Shown here: piece by piece, positions 39,575 to 48,695 of the stretch | Layout: the number at the start of each line of letters is the position of its first letter | How positions within the stretch are numbered: the first letter of the stretch is position 1 | NCBI RefSeq assembly: GCF_049341065.1 | Contig: NZ_JBMPIX010000001.1 | Coordinates: 372,001 to 436,000 of the forward strand | DNA: 64,000 nucleotides | DNA from: Pacificoceanicola sp049341065 | Lineage (GTDB): Bacteria; Pseudomonadota; Alphaproteobacteria; Rhodobacterales; Rhodobacteraceae | Direction of reading: 5' to 3' | The notes under the pieces: model-generated | What the model was told of the DNA's origin: nothing | What the model saw: the letters and a program-made list of their open reading frames with translations, nothing else | Databases searched by the model: none | Made by a program: the position numbers and the translations under genes

Positions 39575-40708
39575 TTACGCCGACACGGTGGTGCGGATCA
39601 CGGTTTCGACCCTGTGCAGACCCACGGTATTGTCGAATTTTGTTTCAGCCGTGGCGCGGGCCGCCGCGCTCATGGTGCTGCGATCGGGCATGTCGAGGAT
39701 CTGCGTTATGCGGTCCGCAAAAGCCGCCTCGTCCCATTCGTCCACCAACAATCCGTTGACGCCATCTTCGACCGCCTCGGGGATGCCGGCGTGGCGGGTG
39801 GAGAGCGTGATGCAACCGCAGGCCAGCGCCTCCTGGATAGCGGTAGGCAGGCCCTCGGTATTGCCGTTCTTGGCGGTGATCGAGTGTTGAAGGAAAACCT
39901 CGGTGTCCTGCAGATGCTGGCGCACCTGATCATGGGGCAGGGCGCCGGTAAAACTGATCTGCGCAGCAACGCCAAGTTCCGCTGCGAGGGCTTTGGAAGG
40001 CTCCAGCAGGGGGCCGTCACCAATGAATGTCAGATGGGCATCGCGCCCCTGTGCAGCTTGGGCAAAGGCGCGCAGGGTGATCTGGGGTGCCTTCTTTTCC
40101 ACCATGCGCCCGACGGCCAGAAAACTGCCGGGGCGCTTTTTGCCGGGTGTGAACCTGCGAATGTCCACACCAGAGGGCACTACATGAGCGTTGTCATGGC
40201 GCACGCCATGCGCGGCGAGATTGTCGAGCAGGAACTGACTGACCGAGAACATACCTGCCAGCCGCGGCATCATCAGCCGGTAGGACCGCACTCTTTGGCT
40301 GGATTGTAGCGCCGCCGAGGCGTCGGTGCCGCGCCAGTAGGTAAAGACCGGGATACCCAGATCGTTGCCCAGTTTCGCCACCACCAGGGCCTGCGTTCCG
40401 AACTCGGCAAGGATTACCTCGACCTGATGTTCTTTCAGGAAGGCGATCAGCCGTGCGCGATTGTCGCCGAAGGGCAGCCGCGACGTGCCGTGCAGGAGCG
40501 CACCCGAAAGCGCCGCGAAGGGGGCTGCCAACTTGTCGCGCAACGTCAACGGTGCACGGCGTTCAAACAGCGGTTTTCCCAGAGGGTCCTGACCGTTCTT
40601 GCGCCCGCATATCACCACCGTGTCGCCCCCGAACATGTGCTCGATATGGCGGTTGATAAAGGTTTCCCCCATCAAGAAATAATCTGATGTGGCGATGGCG
40701 ATTTTCAT
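39575..40708 (-). CDS. Family 4-type glycosyltransferase
   Basis: A 377-residue GT-B enzyme. The N-terminal domain begins MKIAIATSDYFLMGETF. The C-terminal GT4 domain has FLAVGRMVEKKAPQ, the HxxxR-like nucleotide-sugar region, and the retaining E-x7-E motif in EGLPTAIQEALACG. Relatives act in exopolysaccharide assembly. It lies alone among unrelated genes, so donor and acceptor are unknown. Start chosen at 40708, directly before the family N-terminus; 40735 is also possible. Confidence 0.85.
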   Translation of the reverse strand: MKIAIATSDYFLMGETFINRHIEHMFGGDTVVICGRKNGQDPLGKPLFERRAPLTLRDKLAAPFAALSGALLHGTSRLPFGDNRARLIAFLKEHQVEVILAEFGTQALVVAKLGNDLGIPVFTYWRGTDASAALQSSQRVRSYRLMMPRLAGMFSVSQFLLDNLAAHGVRHDNAHVVPSGVDIRRFTPGKKRPGSFLAVGRMVEKKAPQITLRAFAQAAQGRDAHLTFIGDGPLLEPSKALAAELGVAAQISFTGALPHDQVRQHLQDTEVFLQHSITAKNGNTEGLPTAIQEALACGCITLSTRHAGIPEAVEDGVNGLLVDEWDEAAFADRITQILDMPDRSTMSAAARATAETKFDNTVGLHRVETVIRTTVSA

Positions 40709-40800
40709 AAAGCCCTCATGCTTTGTACGCCGCACTTACCGTTTGGGAGCCGGACTGCCAAGGGCGCAGGTCTGGCTGGCTGTGGTGTCGGTCAAAGGTC

Positions 40801-41928
40801 TTAAAGGTCCGCGTGAAATTCTTCGACCAGATGTTGAACGACAGCACGCATCTGGCCTTCGTGATCCAGCCCCTCCGACTTGGCCTTGGCCAGTACGGCG
40901 CGCTGGCGGGTCGAGCTGTTGCCTTCCAAGGCAATCTCACGGGCGCGTTCCACTTCGCGCAGGCAGCGCAGAATGCCCGCGTCCTGTTCGATCAATTCGA
41001 TCATCTCATCGACCAGCGCCGGAAAGTCGACGATCTCGGCGGCACCAAAATCGATCAGCCCTTCGTCGACGCCATAGCGCTGCGCCCGCCAGCGGTTTTC
41101 GCCAATCAAAAAACGGTCATAGATGCGCCAACGCTGGTTCTTGATCCTCAGCCGCCAGAGCATCCGCAGCAGGCACTGGTTCAGCGCGGCCAGCGTCAGG
41201 GCGTGTTCCATGCGCGGCTGCACATCCATGATCCGGCTTTCCAGAGTCGGGAACCGGGACGAGGGGCGCAGATCCCACCAGATCCGGCTGCTATCCTCGA
41301 TCACCCCCAGATCCACCAGCATCTGGACCGAGCGCTGGTAATCCGACCAGCTTTCGAACTGCGGCGGCAGGCCGGTCCGGGGCAGGTTGTCAAAGACGGA
41401 AATCCGGTACGAGGCAAGGCCGGTGTCCTGTCCTTGCCAGAACGGTGAGGATGTGGACAGCGCCAACAGATGCGGCAGGAAATAGCTCATCTGGCGCATC
41501 AGGTCCGCCCGGATCTGATCGCTGCCAATCCCGACATGCACGTGCATGCCGCAGATCAACATACGTCGAACAACGCCGCCCAGATCCCGGCTGAGTTCAT
41601 TGTAGCGCTGCTTGTCCGTGTGGTGCTGGTTCTTCCAATCGGCCAGCGGATGGCAAGAGGCCGCGATCGGCGCCATTCCGCGTGCGCGGGCGTGCTTGGC
41701 CACCGTGCTGCGCAGGCGTTTCAAATCTTCGCGTGCCGTGGCGATATCGGCGCAGGGTTTTGTGCCAATCTCGATCTGGCATTGCAGAAACTCGGGGCTG
41801 ACCTGCCCTTCAAGTTCGGCGGCGCAATCTTCCATCAGCCCTTTTGGCGCCTCGATCAGCGCAAAGCTGTCCAGATCGACCAGAAGGTACTCTTCCTCGA
41901 TACCGAGCGTGAACTCTGGTTCCTGCAT
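40801..41928 (-). CDS. Carboxylate-amine ligase, GCS2/YbdK type
   Basis: A 375-residue member of the glutamate-cysteine ligase type 2 superfamily. The N-terminal TLGIEEEYLLVD and the CGMHVHVGI segment (metal and glutamate binding) are typical of YbdK. YbdK has weak glutamate-cysteine ligase activity in vitro and an unclear physiological role. I chose the ATG at 41928, since homology begins at once. It is monocistronic. Confidence 0.85.
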   Translation of the reverse strand: MQEPEFTLGIEEEYLLVDLDSFALIEAPKGLMEDCAAELEGQVSPEFLQCQIEIGTKPCADIATAREDLKRLRSTVAKHARARGMAPIAASCHPLADWKNQHHTDKQRYNELSRDLGGVVRRMLICGMHVHVGIGSDQIRADLMRQMSYFLPHLLALSTSSPFWQGQDTGLASYRISVFDNLPRTGLPPQFESWSDYQRSVQMLVDLGVIEDSSRIWWDLRPSSRFPTLESRIMDVQPRMEHALTLAALNQCLLRMLWRLRIKNQRWRIYDRFLIGENRWRAQRYGVDEGLIDFGAAEIVDFPALVDEMIELIEQDAGILRCLREVERAREIALEGNSSTRQRAVLAKAKSEGLDHEGQMRAVVQHLVEEFHADL

Positions 41929-42016
41929 TGTACTCACTCCCCTTCTGGTCGGTTCAGTTGAGCGCAAAACCGGGCGTGAGAGCAATGGGAATTTCGGCAG
42001 GGGCAAGCCGTGGTGA

Positions 42017-42436
42017 TCAGGCGGAGATTTTCAGCATTTCCTGAAATCTTTCGGGGGGCAGATCCACGATTTTCGCCGCCTCTGCCCAGTTGCGCACAAG
42101 ATGGACGTCGAAGGGCGTCCGGCCGTCCATCAACTGCTGGAACATGCGCGCCATACCAAATTGAATGTCCTTTGGCGCGATGATGACGAGTGGTGTATTT
42201 TGATCCACCTGCGATGAGATCTCTCCCAGGAAAGTAACCAAACTGGAGATCTGGGCGAAGTTCGCATCGAAATCCGTGACATCGCTCAGATCGTAGATCT
42301 GCGCCATTTGCGGCAAATAGTTGGGTTCCGCCAATGCGCTTTTGGTCGATGTTCGACAATCCTGAGTTGTATACGTGCCGTATTTTCGGAACACGATACA
42401 TTGTTGGGCGGAGTAAATCTGGTAACAGACCGGCAT
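42017..42436 (-). CDS. Small conserved protein, paralogue of 42594-43025
   Basis: A 139-residue protein that I do not recognise by name. It aligns along its length with the product of 42594-43025: an N-terminal strand region (CIVFRKYG / LAFFRFEG), TQDCRTS against TSDCANV, DLSDVTDFDAN against MLSDTSSLVSIN, and an FGMARMFQQL against YGMARLLEQV segment. The pattern of short strands and helices recalls SpoIIAA/STAS-like single-domain proteins, but no phosphorylatable serine motif is clear. Function unknown. There is no signal peptide or membrane segment. Confidence 0.65.
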   Translation of the reverse strand: MPVCYQIYSAQQCIVFRKYGTYTTQDCRTSTKSALAEPNYLPQMAQIYDLSDVTDFDANFAQISSLVTFLGEISSQVDQNTPLVIIAPKDIQFGMARMFQQLMDGRTPFDVHLVRNWAEAAKIVDLPPERFQEMLKISA

Positions 42437-42505
42437 AACAGAAACCTAATTTGTGAAATCAAAACACATGCCCGCTGTGTCACAGGCATGGATCTCTATA
42501 GCACA

Positions 42506-42536
42506 ACTATAGCGATAGTAAAACTATAGCGATAGT
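42506..42536. repeat. Tandem near-palindromic boxes between two paralogues
   Basis: ACTATAGCGATAGT occurs twice, at 42506-42519 and 42523-42536, separated by three bases. Each unit has inverted arms ACTAT / ATAGT. They lie 70 bases upstream of the 42436 start and 57 bases downstream of the 42594 gene's stop. Likely an operator for the downstream gene. Confidence 0.65.
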
Positions 42537-42593
42537 ATATCCTTAAATGAGCATAAGCCCTGCCGTTCAAGCCGGAAAGCTGTGGGTTCTTTG

Positions 42594-43025
42594 TCAGTTC
42601 GTTCCGCTTTCAATGGCATCGTTCAGGGCTTGCATGCTTGTGTAAGGCTGTCCGGCCAGTCGCAGAGCCTCTGATTGATCCCTGCAGACGATAATCTTGA
42701 TGTTTGAAATCGGGTTTTGAACCTGCTCCAGCAAACGCGCCATGCCATAGATCGCGTCACTTCGTGCATAGATGACGCTCAGAATTGGGCGCTGAAAAAC
42801 CTTCAGGGATTTTCGTAACTCCAAGAGCCGGGACAGAATACTGCTGTAATCCGAATTGATCGAGACAAGTGAACTTGTGTCACTCAGCATCACCAGATCA
42901 GGTGAAAACCCCTTGGCCGAGATATAGTCCTCGAAAACGTTCGCACAGTCTGACGTGTCCACTTCTCCTTCAAACCTGAAAAACGCAAGCCGCCTGTCCG
43001 GATGTATCGAGAAGCGGATCGGCAT
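42594..43025 (-). CDS. Small conserved protein, paralogue of 42017-42436
   Basis: A 143-residue protein, not recognised by name. It begins with FSIHPDRRLAFFRFEGEVDT, then alternates short strands and helices, with YGMARLLEQV near residue 95. It is paralogous to the next gene downstream. The two probably arose by tandem duplication. The SpoIIAA-like fold is only a guess from the pattern. It is cytoplasmic by sequence. Confidence 0.7.
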   Translation of the reverse strand: MPIRFSIHPDRRLAFFRFEGEVDTSDCANVFEDYISAKGFSPDLVMLSDTSSLVSINSDYSSILSRLLELRKSLKVFQRPILSVIYARSDAIYGMARLLEQVQNPISNIKIIVCRDQSEALRLAGQPYTSMQALNDAIESGTN

Positions 43026-43155
43026 GGGGGCTCCGTTGTCTGGTTTGAATTAGTTAGTTATTCGAAACTGACGTAAGGGCAATGTATTTCATCAAAAAAA
43101 TGAGGGCACCGCAATCGGCGCCCCCAATTTAAGCGAATTGTCTTTGTCTGGCCAA

Positions 43156-44655
43156 TCAGTCCATGGCTTTGAAGTTGAATTCGCCACCTTCCTTGATCCC
43201 CGAAAACCAGCGCGCCGTGACGGTTTTGGTCTTGGTGTAAAAGCGGAAGGCGTCGGGACCGTATTGGTTCAGATCCCCAAAGGCCGACTTCTTCCAGCCG
43301 CCGAAGGTGTGATAGCTCAGCGGAACCGGGATCGGGAAATTGATGCCGACCATGCCGACATTGACCCGGTGGGCAAAGTCGCGCGCGGTGTCGCCATCGG
43401 CGGTGTAGATCGCGGTGCCGTTGCCATAGGGGTTGTCCATGGTCAGCTTCAGCGCCTCTTCATAGCTGTCAGCGCGCACCTGGGACAGAACCGGGCCAAA
43501 GATTTCCTCTTTGTAGATGTCCATGTCCGGGGTCACGTTGTCGAACAGCGACGGGCCGACGAAATAGCCGTTCTCATAGCCTTGCAGTTCAAACCCGCGT
43601 CCGTCGATCACCAGATTTGCGCCCTGTTCGACACCCGAGTTGATCAGCCCTTCGATCCGCGCCTTGGAGGCGGCGGTGATGACCGGGCCGTAATCTACGT
43701 CAGTGCCTGCGGTGTAAGGGCCGACCTTCAGCTTTTCGATGCGCGGGATCAGCTTTTCGATCAGCGTATCGGCGGTTTCCTTACCCACCGGGACCGCGAC
43801 CGAGATCGCCATGCAGCGTTCACCCGCCGCACCGTAACCGGCACCGACCAGCGCGTCCGCGGCCATGTCCATGTCGGCGTCGGGCATGATGATCATGTGG
43901 TTCTTGGCACCGCCAAAGCACTGGGCGCGTTTGCCGTTATTGGCCGCGCGGCCATAGATGTACTGCGCAATCGGGGTCGAGCCGACAAAGCCCACGGCCT
44001 GCACGGTGTCGTTGTCGAGGATCGCGTCGACCACTTCCTTGTCGCCGTTGACCACCTGAAGCACGCCGTCGGGCAGGCCCGCTTCGGTCAGCAGTTCGGC
44101 CAGACGCAGCGCGGTCGAGGGGCAACGCTCGGAGGGTTTGAGGATCATGGCGTTGCCGCAGGTCAGGGCAGGGGCCATCTTCCAAAGCGGGATCATCGCA
44201 GGGAAGTTGAAGGGCGTGATGCCCGCAACCACACCCAGCGGTTGGCGCATGGAGTAAAGGTCGATGCCGGGGCCGCCATCGTCGGTGAACTCGCCCTTGA
44301 GCAGCGACGGCCCGCCCATGCAAACTTCGACCACCTCAAGACCGCGCTGAACGTCGCCGCGCCCGTCGGGCAAGGTCTTGCCGTGCTCGCGGGAAACCAG
44401 CTCGGCCAGTTCGTCCATATGTTCGTTGATCAGGGCACCGAACTTCATCATCACGCGGGCGCGGCGCTGCGGGTTGGTGGCGCCCCATACCTTTTGCGCC
44501 TCGGCGGCGGCGGCAACGGCGGCGTTCAGCTCGTCCACGGTGGCCAGCGGCACCTGCGCCTGAACTTCACCGGTTGCGGGGTTCATGACATCGGAAAAGC
44601 GACCCGAGGTGCCTTTGACGTGTGCGCCGTTGATATAGTGAGACAGTTCTTGCAT
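43156..44655 (-). CDS. mmsA: Methylmalonate-semialdehyde dehydrogenase (CoA-acylating)
   Basis: A 499-residue aldehyde dehydrogenase of the MmsA family. It converts methylmalonate semialdehyde to propionyl-CoA with NAD and CoA, the last specific step of valine breakdown. The catalytic cysteine is in GAAGERCMAIS, and the NAD segment PFNFPAMIPLW is present. I chose the ATG at 44655, which has AGGA upstream and starts the family homology; the frame open to 44907 overlaps the divergent LysR gene and is not real. It follows the MmsB step encoded at 36276-38189. Confidence 0.94.
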   Translation of the reverse strand: MQELSHYINGAHVKGTSGRFSDVMNPATGEVQAQVPLATVDELNAAVAAAAEAQKVWGATNPQRRARVMMKFGALINEHMDELAELVSREHGKTLPDGRGDVQRGLEVVEVCMGGPSLLKGEFTDDGGPGIDLYSMRQPLGVVAGITPFNFPAMIPLWKMAPALTCGNAMILKPSERCPSTALRLAELLTEAGLPDGVLQVVNGDKEVVDAILDNDTVQAVGFVGSTPIAQYIYGRAANNGKRAQCFGGAKNHMIIMPDADMDMAADALVGAGYGAAGERCMAISVAVPVGKETADTLIEKLIPRIEKLKVGPYTAGTDVDYGPVITAASKARIEGLINSGVEQGANLVIDGRGFELQGYENGYFVGPSLFDNVTPDMDIYKEEIFGPVLSQVRADSYEEALKLTMDNPYGNGTAIYTADGDTARDFAHRVNVGMVGINFPIPVPLSYHTFGGWKKSAFGDLNQYGPDAFRFYTKTKTVTARWFSGIKEGGEFNFKAMD

Positions 44656-44689
44656 TGCAGATCCTCCAAGATTTGGCGTGACCATACTC

Positions 44690-44743
44690 TTGCAAAAATG
44701 CGCAATAAAGGGGCAATGTGGCAAAAGGGTTTTGCAAAAATGC
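44690..44743. promoter_or_regulatory. Direct repeats in the mmsA-LysR divergent promoter
   Basis: TTGCAAAAATGC at 44690-44701 and again, identical, at 44732-44743. The 42-base spacing is four helical turns. The first copy extends into TTGCAAAAATGCGCAA, which has TTGC/GCAA arms. Probable binding sites for the divergent LysR protein. Confidence 0.6.
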
Positions 44744-44752
44744 AGGGGCGTG

Positions 44753-45658
44753 ATGTCGGATAGCTGGGATGACCTGCGCATTTTCCTTGCGGTCGCGCGC
44801 GGCGAAAGCCTGTCGGCGGCCGGGCGGTTGCTGCGAATGGACCCGGCGACCGTTGGCCGGCGTGTCGCCCGACTGGAACAGAGCATGGGTGCGGCGCTGT
44901 TTGTCAAAAGTCCGCAGGGCTATGCGCTGAGCGAGGCGGGCGCGCGCATGTTGCGCCATGCCGAAGAGGCCGAGCAGGCGCTCAGCCTTGCGTCAGAGGC
45001 GGTGCGCGGCGGCGCCGAGGGGCTGTCTGGCCAAATCAGGATCGGCGCGCCGGATGGCTGCGCCAATTTCCTTTTGCCACAGGTCTGCGCCGCGATTTCC
45101 GCCGAGAACCCAGACCTTGAAGTGCAGATCGTCGCGCTGCCGCGTGTGGTCAATCTGTCCCGGCGCGAGGCCGATATGGCCATCGCCGTCAGCGCCCCGA
45201 CAGCCGGGCGTCTGGCGGTTCAAAAGATCACCGATTACCGCCTGCATCTGGCTGCATCCAAGCAGTATCTTGCGCAAAACACCCCCATTCGTGCGGTCAG
45301 TGACCTGCATGATCACCGCATCACCGGCTATATTCCCGACATGATCTTTGACAAGGAGTTGGATTATCTGGGCGAACTTGGCCTGACCCAGGTGCCACTG
45401 ACCTCCAATTCCGTTTCGGTGCAGTTCAACTGGATCCGGCAGGGCGCAGGGGTGGGTATCGTGCATGACTTTGCTCTGCCAAGCGCCCCCGATCTGCGCC
45501 GCATTCTGACCGATGAGGTCAGCCTGATCCGAAGTTTCTATCTTGTGCGCCATGTCGATGATCGCCGCCTTGAACGGATGAATCGTTTTGCAATGGCCCT
45601 TGTGGACGGCATGCGGGCCGAACTTGCGCGTCTTGAGGCCCTTTGCCTGAATGTCTGA
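44753..45658 (+). CDS. LysR family transcriptional regulator divergent from mmsA
   Basis: A 301-residue LysR protein. The winged-helix is at residues 5-62 (DDLRIFLAVARGESLSAAGRL...MDPATVGRRVARLEQ), followed by the effector domain. The ATG at 44753 sits eight bases past GGGG and starts the family homology. It is divergent from mmsA with a 97-bp gap holding a 12-base direct repeat, so it likely controls valine catabolism. Confidence 0.9.
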   Translation: MSDSWDDLRIFLAVARGESLSAAGRLLRMDPATVGRRVARLEQSMGAALFVKSPQGYALSEAGARMLRHAEEAEQALSLASEAVRGGAEGLSGQIRIGAPDGCANFLLPQVCAAISAENPDLEVQIVALPRVVNLSRREADMAIAVSAPTAGRLAVQKITDYRLHLAASKQYLAQNTPIRAVSDLHDHRITGYIPDMIFDKELDYLGELGLTQVPLTSNSVSVQFNWIRQGAGVGIVHDFALPSAPDLRRILTDEVSLIRSFYLVRHVDDRRLERMNRFAMALVDGMRAELARLEALCLNV

Positions 45659-45722
45659 CTTGACAGAGTGACGCACCCGGAGGACGCTGTACCGAGGGGC
45701 AGCGCATTTAAGGAGGACCGAC

Positions 45723-46157
45723 ATGCAAGTGCAGAACATCCTGAAGAGTAAGGGATCCGACGGTGTGGTCACGGTGAAACCCGGGACTTTGATTTCCGAC
45801 GCCGCCAAGATCCTTGCCGAAAAACGGATCGGCACCGTGGTGATCTCTGAAACCGGGAAAGATGCAAAGGGCATCCTGTCCGAACGTGACATCGTGCGGG
45901 AACTCGCAGCCCACGGCGCGGCCTGCATGTCGGAAACCGTCGACAACTACATGACGAAGAAACTGGTCACCTGCACGCGGTCGGACAAGGCCGATGATGT
46001 GCTGAGCAAGATGACCGAAGGACGTTTCCGCCATATGCCGGTTGTCGAAAACGGCGAAATGATCGGGCTGATCACCATCGGTGACGTCGTCAAGGCGCGC
46101 CTGTCCGAACTTGCGATGGAGAAGAGTGCCCTTGAAGGCATGATCATGGGCCACTGA
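45723..46157 (+). CDS. CBS domain protein
   Basis: A 144-residue protein made of a CBS pair (residues about 8-65 and 75-135). CBS pairs bind adenosine nucleotides and sense energy state. There is no attached enzyme or channel. AGGAGG is 9 bases before the ATG. It lies upstream of coaD, 82 bases away. Confidence 0.9.
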   Translation: MQVQNILKSKGSDGVVTVKPGTLISDAAKILAEKRIGTVVISETGKDAKGILSERDIVRELAAHGAACMSETVDNYMTKKLVTCTRSDKADDVLSKMTEGRFRHMPVVENGEMIGLITIGDVVKARLSELAMEKSALEGMIMGH

Positions 46158-46239
46158 GGCTTTTGCCAACTTTCTGGGTTGCATTCCGCTGCGCAATATT
46201 GTTGCGTGCGCCCCAACGTGGCGAAGAGGGGAGACCCCC

Positions 46240-46743
46240 ATGCGTATTGGTTTGTATCCCGGGACATTCGATCCCATAACCCTTGGGCATATCGACATTA
46301 TTCGCCGGGCAACCGCCTTGGTCGATCGTTTGGTGATCGGCGTGGCCATCAATCGCGACAAGGGGCCGCTCTTTTGTTTGGAAGAGCGCGTCGCCATGAT
46401 CGAAGCCGAATGTGAAGCGCTGTCGAAAGCCACCGGCACCGAGATCGTCGTTCATCCCTTCGAGAACCTGCTGATCAATTGCGCGCGCGATGTCGGGGCG
46501 CAGATCATTGTCCGCGGTCTGCGGGCCGTCGCTGATTTCGAGTATGAATATCAGATGGTTGGGATGAACAGGGCGCTGGACAGCTCGGTCGAGACGGTCT
46601 TTCTGATGGCCGAGGCCAGGCATCAGGCAATTGCGTCAAAGCTGGTGAAAGAAATTGCGCGTCTGGATGGCGATGTCGCCAAGTTCGTCACTCCGCCGGT
46701 GCGCGAGGCTTTGCTTGAAAAGCTGGGCAAAACGAAAAGTTGA
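46240..46743 (+). CDS. coaD: Phosphopantetheine adenylyltransferase
   Basis: A 167-residue protein that makes dephospho-CoA from ATP and 4'-phosphopantetheine. The nucleotidyltransferase motif is YPGTFDPITLGH, and VRGLRAVADFEYEYQM is the family's substrate loop. The ATG has GGGGAG upstream. Confidence 0.96.
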   Translation: MRIGLYPGTFDPITLGHIDIIRRATALVDRLVIGVAINRDKGPLFCLEERVAMIEAECEALSKATGTEIVVHPFENLLINCARDVGAQIIVRGLRAVADFEYEYQMVGMNRALDSSVETVFLMAEARHQAIASKLVKEIARLDGDVAKFVTPPVREALLEKLGKTKS

Positions 46744-46809
46744 GCGCCGTCCATGATCCTTCGATCATGATCGACGCTCTAATTTATTGATATCACGGGC
46801 CTTTGGCCC
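46743..46809. terminator. Hairpins between coaD and the DUF1127 gene
   Basis: CATGATC / GATCATG at 46752-46769, extended by outer AGCG/CGCT arms, directly follows coaD. GGGCC / GGCCC at 46797-46809 follows the DUF1127 stop on the minus strand. Neither has a good T tract, so intrinsic termination is weakly supported. Confidence 0.35.
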
Positions 46810-46837
46810 TTAGGTCCGTCCTCCACGTTTCTGGCGC

Positions 46838-46999
46838 TTAGCCGTAGACAGCTTCGTGAGCGATGCGGCGCGCGTCACCCGGAAAGATACCCAGATCCTG
46901 GGCTACATCCTGCGGCATGTTGCGGATTTCATGGACGGTGCGGTTGTATTGCGCGCGCTTTTCCATCCGGACGCGGACAGTGTTGAAGAAGTTGTTCAT
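46838..46999 (-). CDS. DUF1127 domain small protein
   Basis: A 53-residue basic protein, MNNFFNTVRVRMEKRAQY at its start. DUF1127 hallmarks are the R-x-Y-N-R-T-V region followed by QDLGIFPGDARRIAHEA. The family is common in alphaproteobacteria and includes small arginine-rich proteins such as CcaF1, which acts in RNA maturation in Rhodobacter. AGGAG lies seven bases before the ATG. Such proteins are often stress- or sRNA-associated; no specific role can be claimed here. Confidence 0.85.
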   Translation of the reverse strand: MNNFFNTVRVRMEKRAQYNRTVHEIRNMPQDVAQDLGIFPGDARRIAHEAVYG

Positions 47000-47270
47000 G
47001 GAAAATCTCCTGTTCCATTAGGTGTTTCCGTTTCTGGTACCGCAAACATAGGAATTGCTGCAGTGCAGAACAATTGCCGCTTTGGTCAAGCCGCATTGCA
47101 GAAAACGCATGGAACCTACTGGCTTGGTTAAGCGTTCATCGGTCCTTGGATCAGCCCTGTATGAGAGCTAATCAAAAATTTACCACCCTTCGGTTAACCT
47201 TAAAAAATCATGAGGCGTATGAGTCGTGGCATCGGGCCGGGGCAGCAGCCTCGCAAGGATGGAGAGTGTC

Positions 47271-47504
47271 ATGCACATTGGATATGCTGCGGCCCTTCCC
47301 TTGACACGGACGCCGGGCCGGGGGGCGGCGACGGTGCAGGAAGTGGCCATGGTTCAAACCGGGCGCGCAGAGGCGGTTCTCAAGCCGCCGGTGCCAGTCG
47401 CAACGCAGTGTTTGCCAATGCTCGGGGGCAAAAGCCTGCCTGCAGCGACCGCTCAGGCGGCGTCGGCCTATCGGGCGGCAAAAGGGGCTGTCTCGGTCGA
47501 TTGA
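47271..47504 (+). CDS. Small hypothetical protein
   Basis: A 77-codon frame starting MHIGYAAALPLTRTPG with GGAGAG six bases upstream. It is rich in Ala, Gly and Pro and has no recognised domain or membrane segment. Its GC-rich third positions fit a coding region, but no family assignment is possible. Confidence 0.45.
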   Translation: MHIGYAAALPLTRTPGRGAATVQEVAMVQTGRAEAVLKPPVPVATQCLPMLGGKSLPAATAQAASAYRAAKGAVSVD

Positions 47505-47524
47505 GCGGACGCCGCACAAACGAA

Positions 47525-47549
47525 AAAGGGCCGCGTGTTGCGGCCCTTT
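47525..47549 (-). terminator. Rho-independent terminator after gap
   Basis: Stem AAAGGGCCGC / GCGGCCCTTT with a 5-base loop. On the minus strand it is followed by TTT and lies 25 bases past the gap stop. It is symmetrical enough to serve the small plus-strand gene too. Confidence 0.8.
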
Positions 47550-47573
47550 GTGGTTTTTGGAAAGTCTGACGCC

Positions 47574-48575
47574 TCAGATCAACTTGCCCATGGCAACAGC
47601 CGTGTCGGACATCCGGTTGGAAAAGCCCCATTCGTTGTCGTACCAGGTCAGGATACGGACCATGGTGCCGTCCATGACCTTGGTCTGATCGGTGTGGAAG
47701 ATCGACGAATGCGGGTCGTGGTTGAAGTCCGAGCTGACCAGCTTTTTGTCGGTATAGCCGAGAATGCCTTTCAATGGGCCATTGGCGGCCGCACGGATGG
47801 CATCGTTTATTTCTTCGACCGTGGTGGCGCGGGCTGCCTCGAATGTCAGGTCCACAACCGAAACGTTGGGCGTGGGCACGCGGATTGCGACGCCGTCCAG
47901 CTTGCCGTTCAGTTCCGGCAGCACCAGACCCACAGCCTTGGCCGCACCGGTCGAGGTCGGGATCATCGACAGCGCCGCGGCGCGGGCGCGATACAGATCC
48001 TTGTGCATGGTGTCCAGCGTCGGCTGGTCGCCGGTGTAGCTGTGGATCGTGGTCATGAAGCCTTTCACGATCCCAACGCTGTCGTTCAGAACCTTGGCAA
48101 CAGGCGACAGGCAGTTGGTGGTGCACGAAGCGTTCGAGACCACGATATCGTCCGAGGTCAGCACATTGTCGTTCACGCCGAAAACGATGGTCTTGTCGGC
48201 ATCGGTGCCGGGGGCCGAGATCAGAACGCGGCTTGACCCGTTTTCTAGGTGCGCCTTGCAGGCGTCCTTGGAGGTGAAGATCCCGGTGCATTCCATCACC
48301 ACGTCCACATCCGACCAGGGCAGATCGGCGGGGTTGCGCATTGCGGTCACCTTGATCGGGCCACGGCCTACATCGATGCTGTCATCCGTGGTCTTGACCT
48401 CGACCGGGAAACGTCCGTGCACGCTGTCGTACTGCAGCAGGTGCGCGTTTGTCTCAACGGGCCCAAGATCGTTGATCGCCACCACTTCGATATCGGTGCG
48501 GCCGGATTCGATGATCGCGCGCAGCACATTGCGTCCGATACGCCCAAAACCGTTGATTGCAACCTTGACTGTCAT
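47574..48575 (-). CDS. gap: Glyceraldehyde-3-phosphate dehydrogenase, type I
   Basis: A 333-residue NAD-dependent enzyme. The NAD loop VAINGFGRIGRNVLR opens it, and the catalytic cysteine is in VSNASCTTNCLSPV. Central to glycolysis and gluconeogenesis. A CceR-like palindrome lies 38 bases upstream of the ATG, with GGGAGA before the start. Confidence 0.97.
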   Translation of the reverse strand: MTVKVAINGFGRIGRNVLRAIIESGRTDIEVVAINDLGPVETNAHLLQYDSVHGRFPVEVKTTDDSIDVGRGPIKVTAMRNPADLPWSDVDVVMECTGIFTSKDACKAHLENGSSRVLISAPGTDADKTIVFGVNDNVLTSDDIVVSNASCTTNCLSPVAKVLNDSVGIVKGFMTTIHSYTGDQPTLDTMHKDLYRARAAALSMIPTSTGAAKAVGLVLPELNGKLDGVAIRVPTPNVSVVDLTFEAARATTVEEINDAIRAAANGPLKGILGYTDKKLVSSDFNHDPHSSIFHTDQTKVMDGTMVRILTWYDNEWGFSNRMSDTAVAMGKLI

Positions 48576-48612
48576 GGAATTCTCCCTTCGTGCCGATTGG
48601 CCAATGTGTGGG

Positions 48613-48626
48613 TGTTAACGCTAACA
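48613..48626. promoter_or_regulatory. CceR-like palindrome upstream of gap
   Basis: TGTTAACGCTAACA, a near-perfect 14-bp palindrome (only the central pair differs), 38 bases before the gap ATG. It shares ten consecutive bases with the eno site. Confidence 0.7.
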
Positions 48627-48695
48627 ACCAAAGGCGGGGCAAAATGTCAACGCCGTGGTGACGCCGCGCCGCCAATTTTTCGAATAAACCAGAGC

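Noticed and set aside
43138..44763. A 541-codon plus-strand frame opposite mmsA
   Set aside because: Antisense to mmsA, with no recognisable domain and His/Gly-rich composition.
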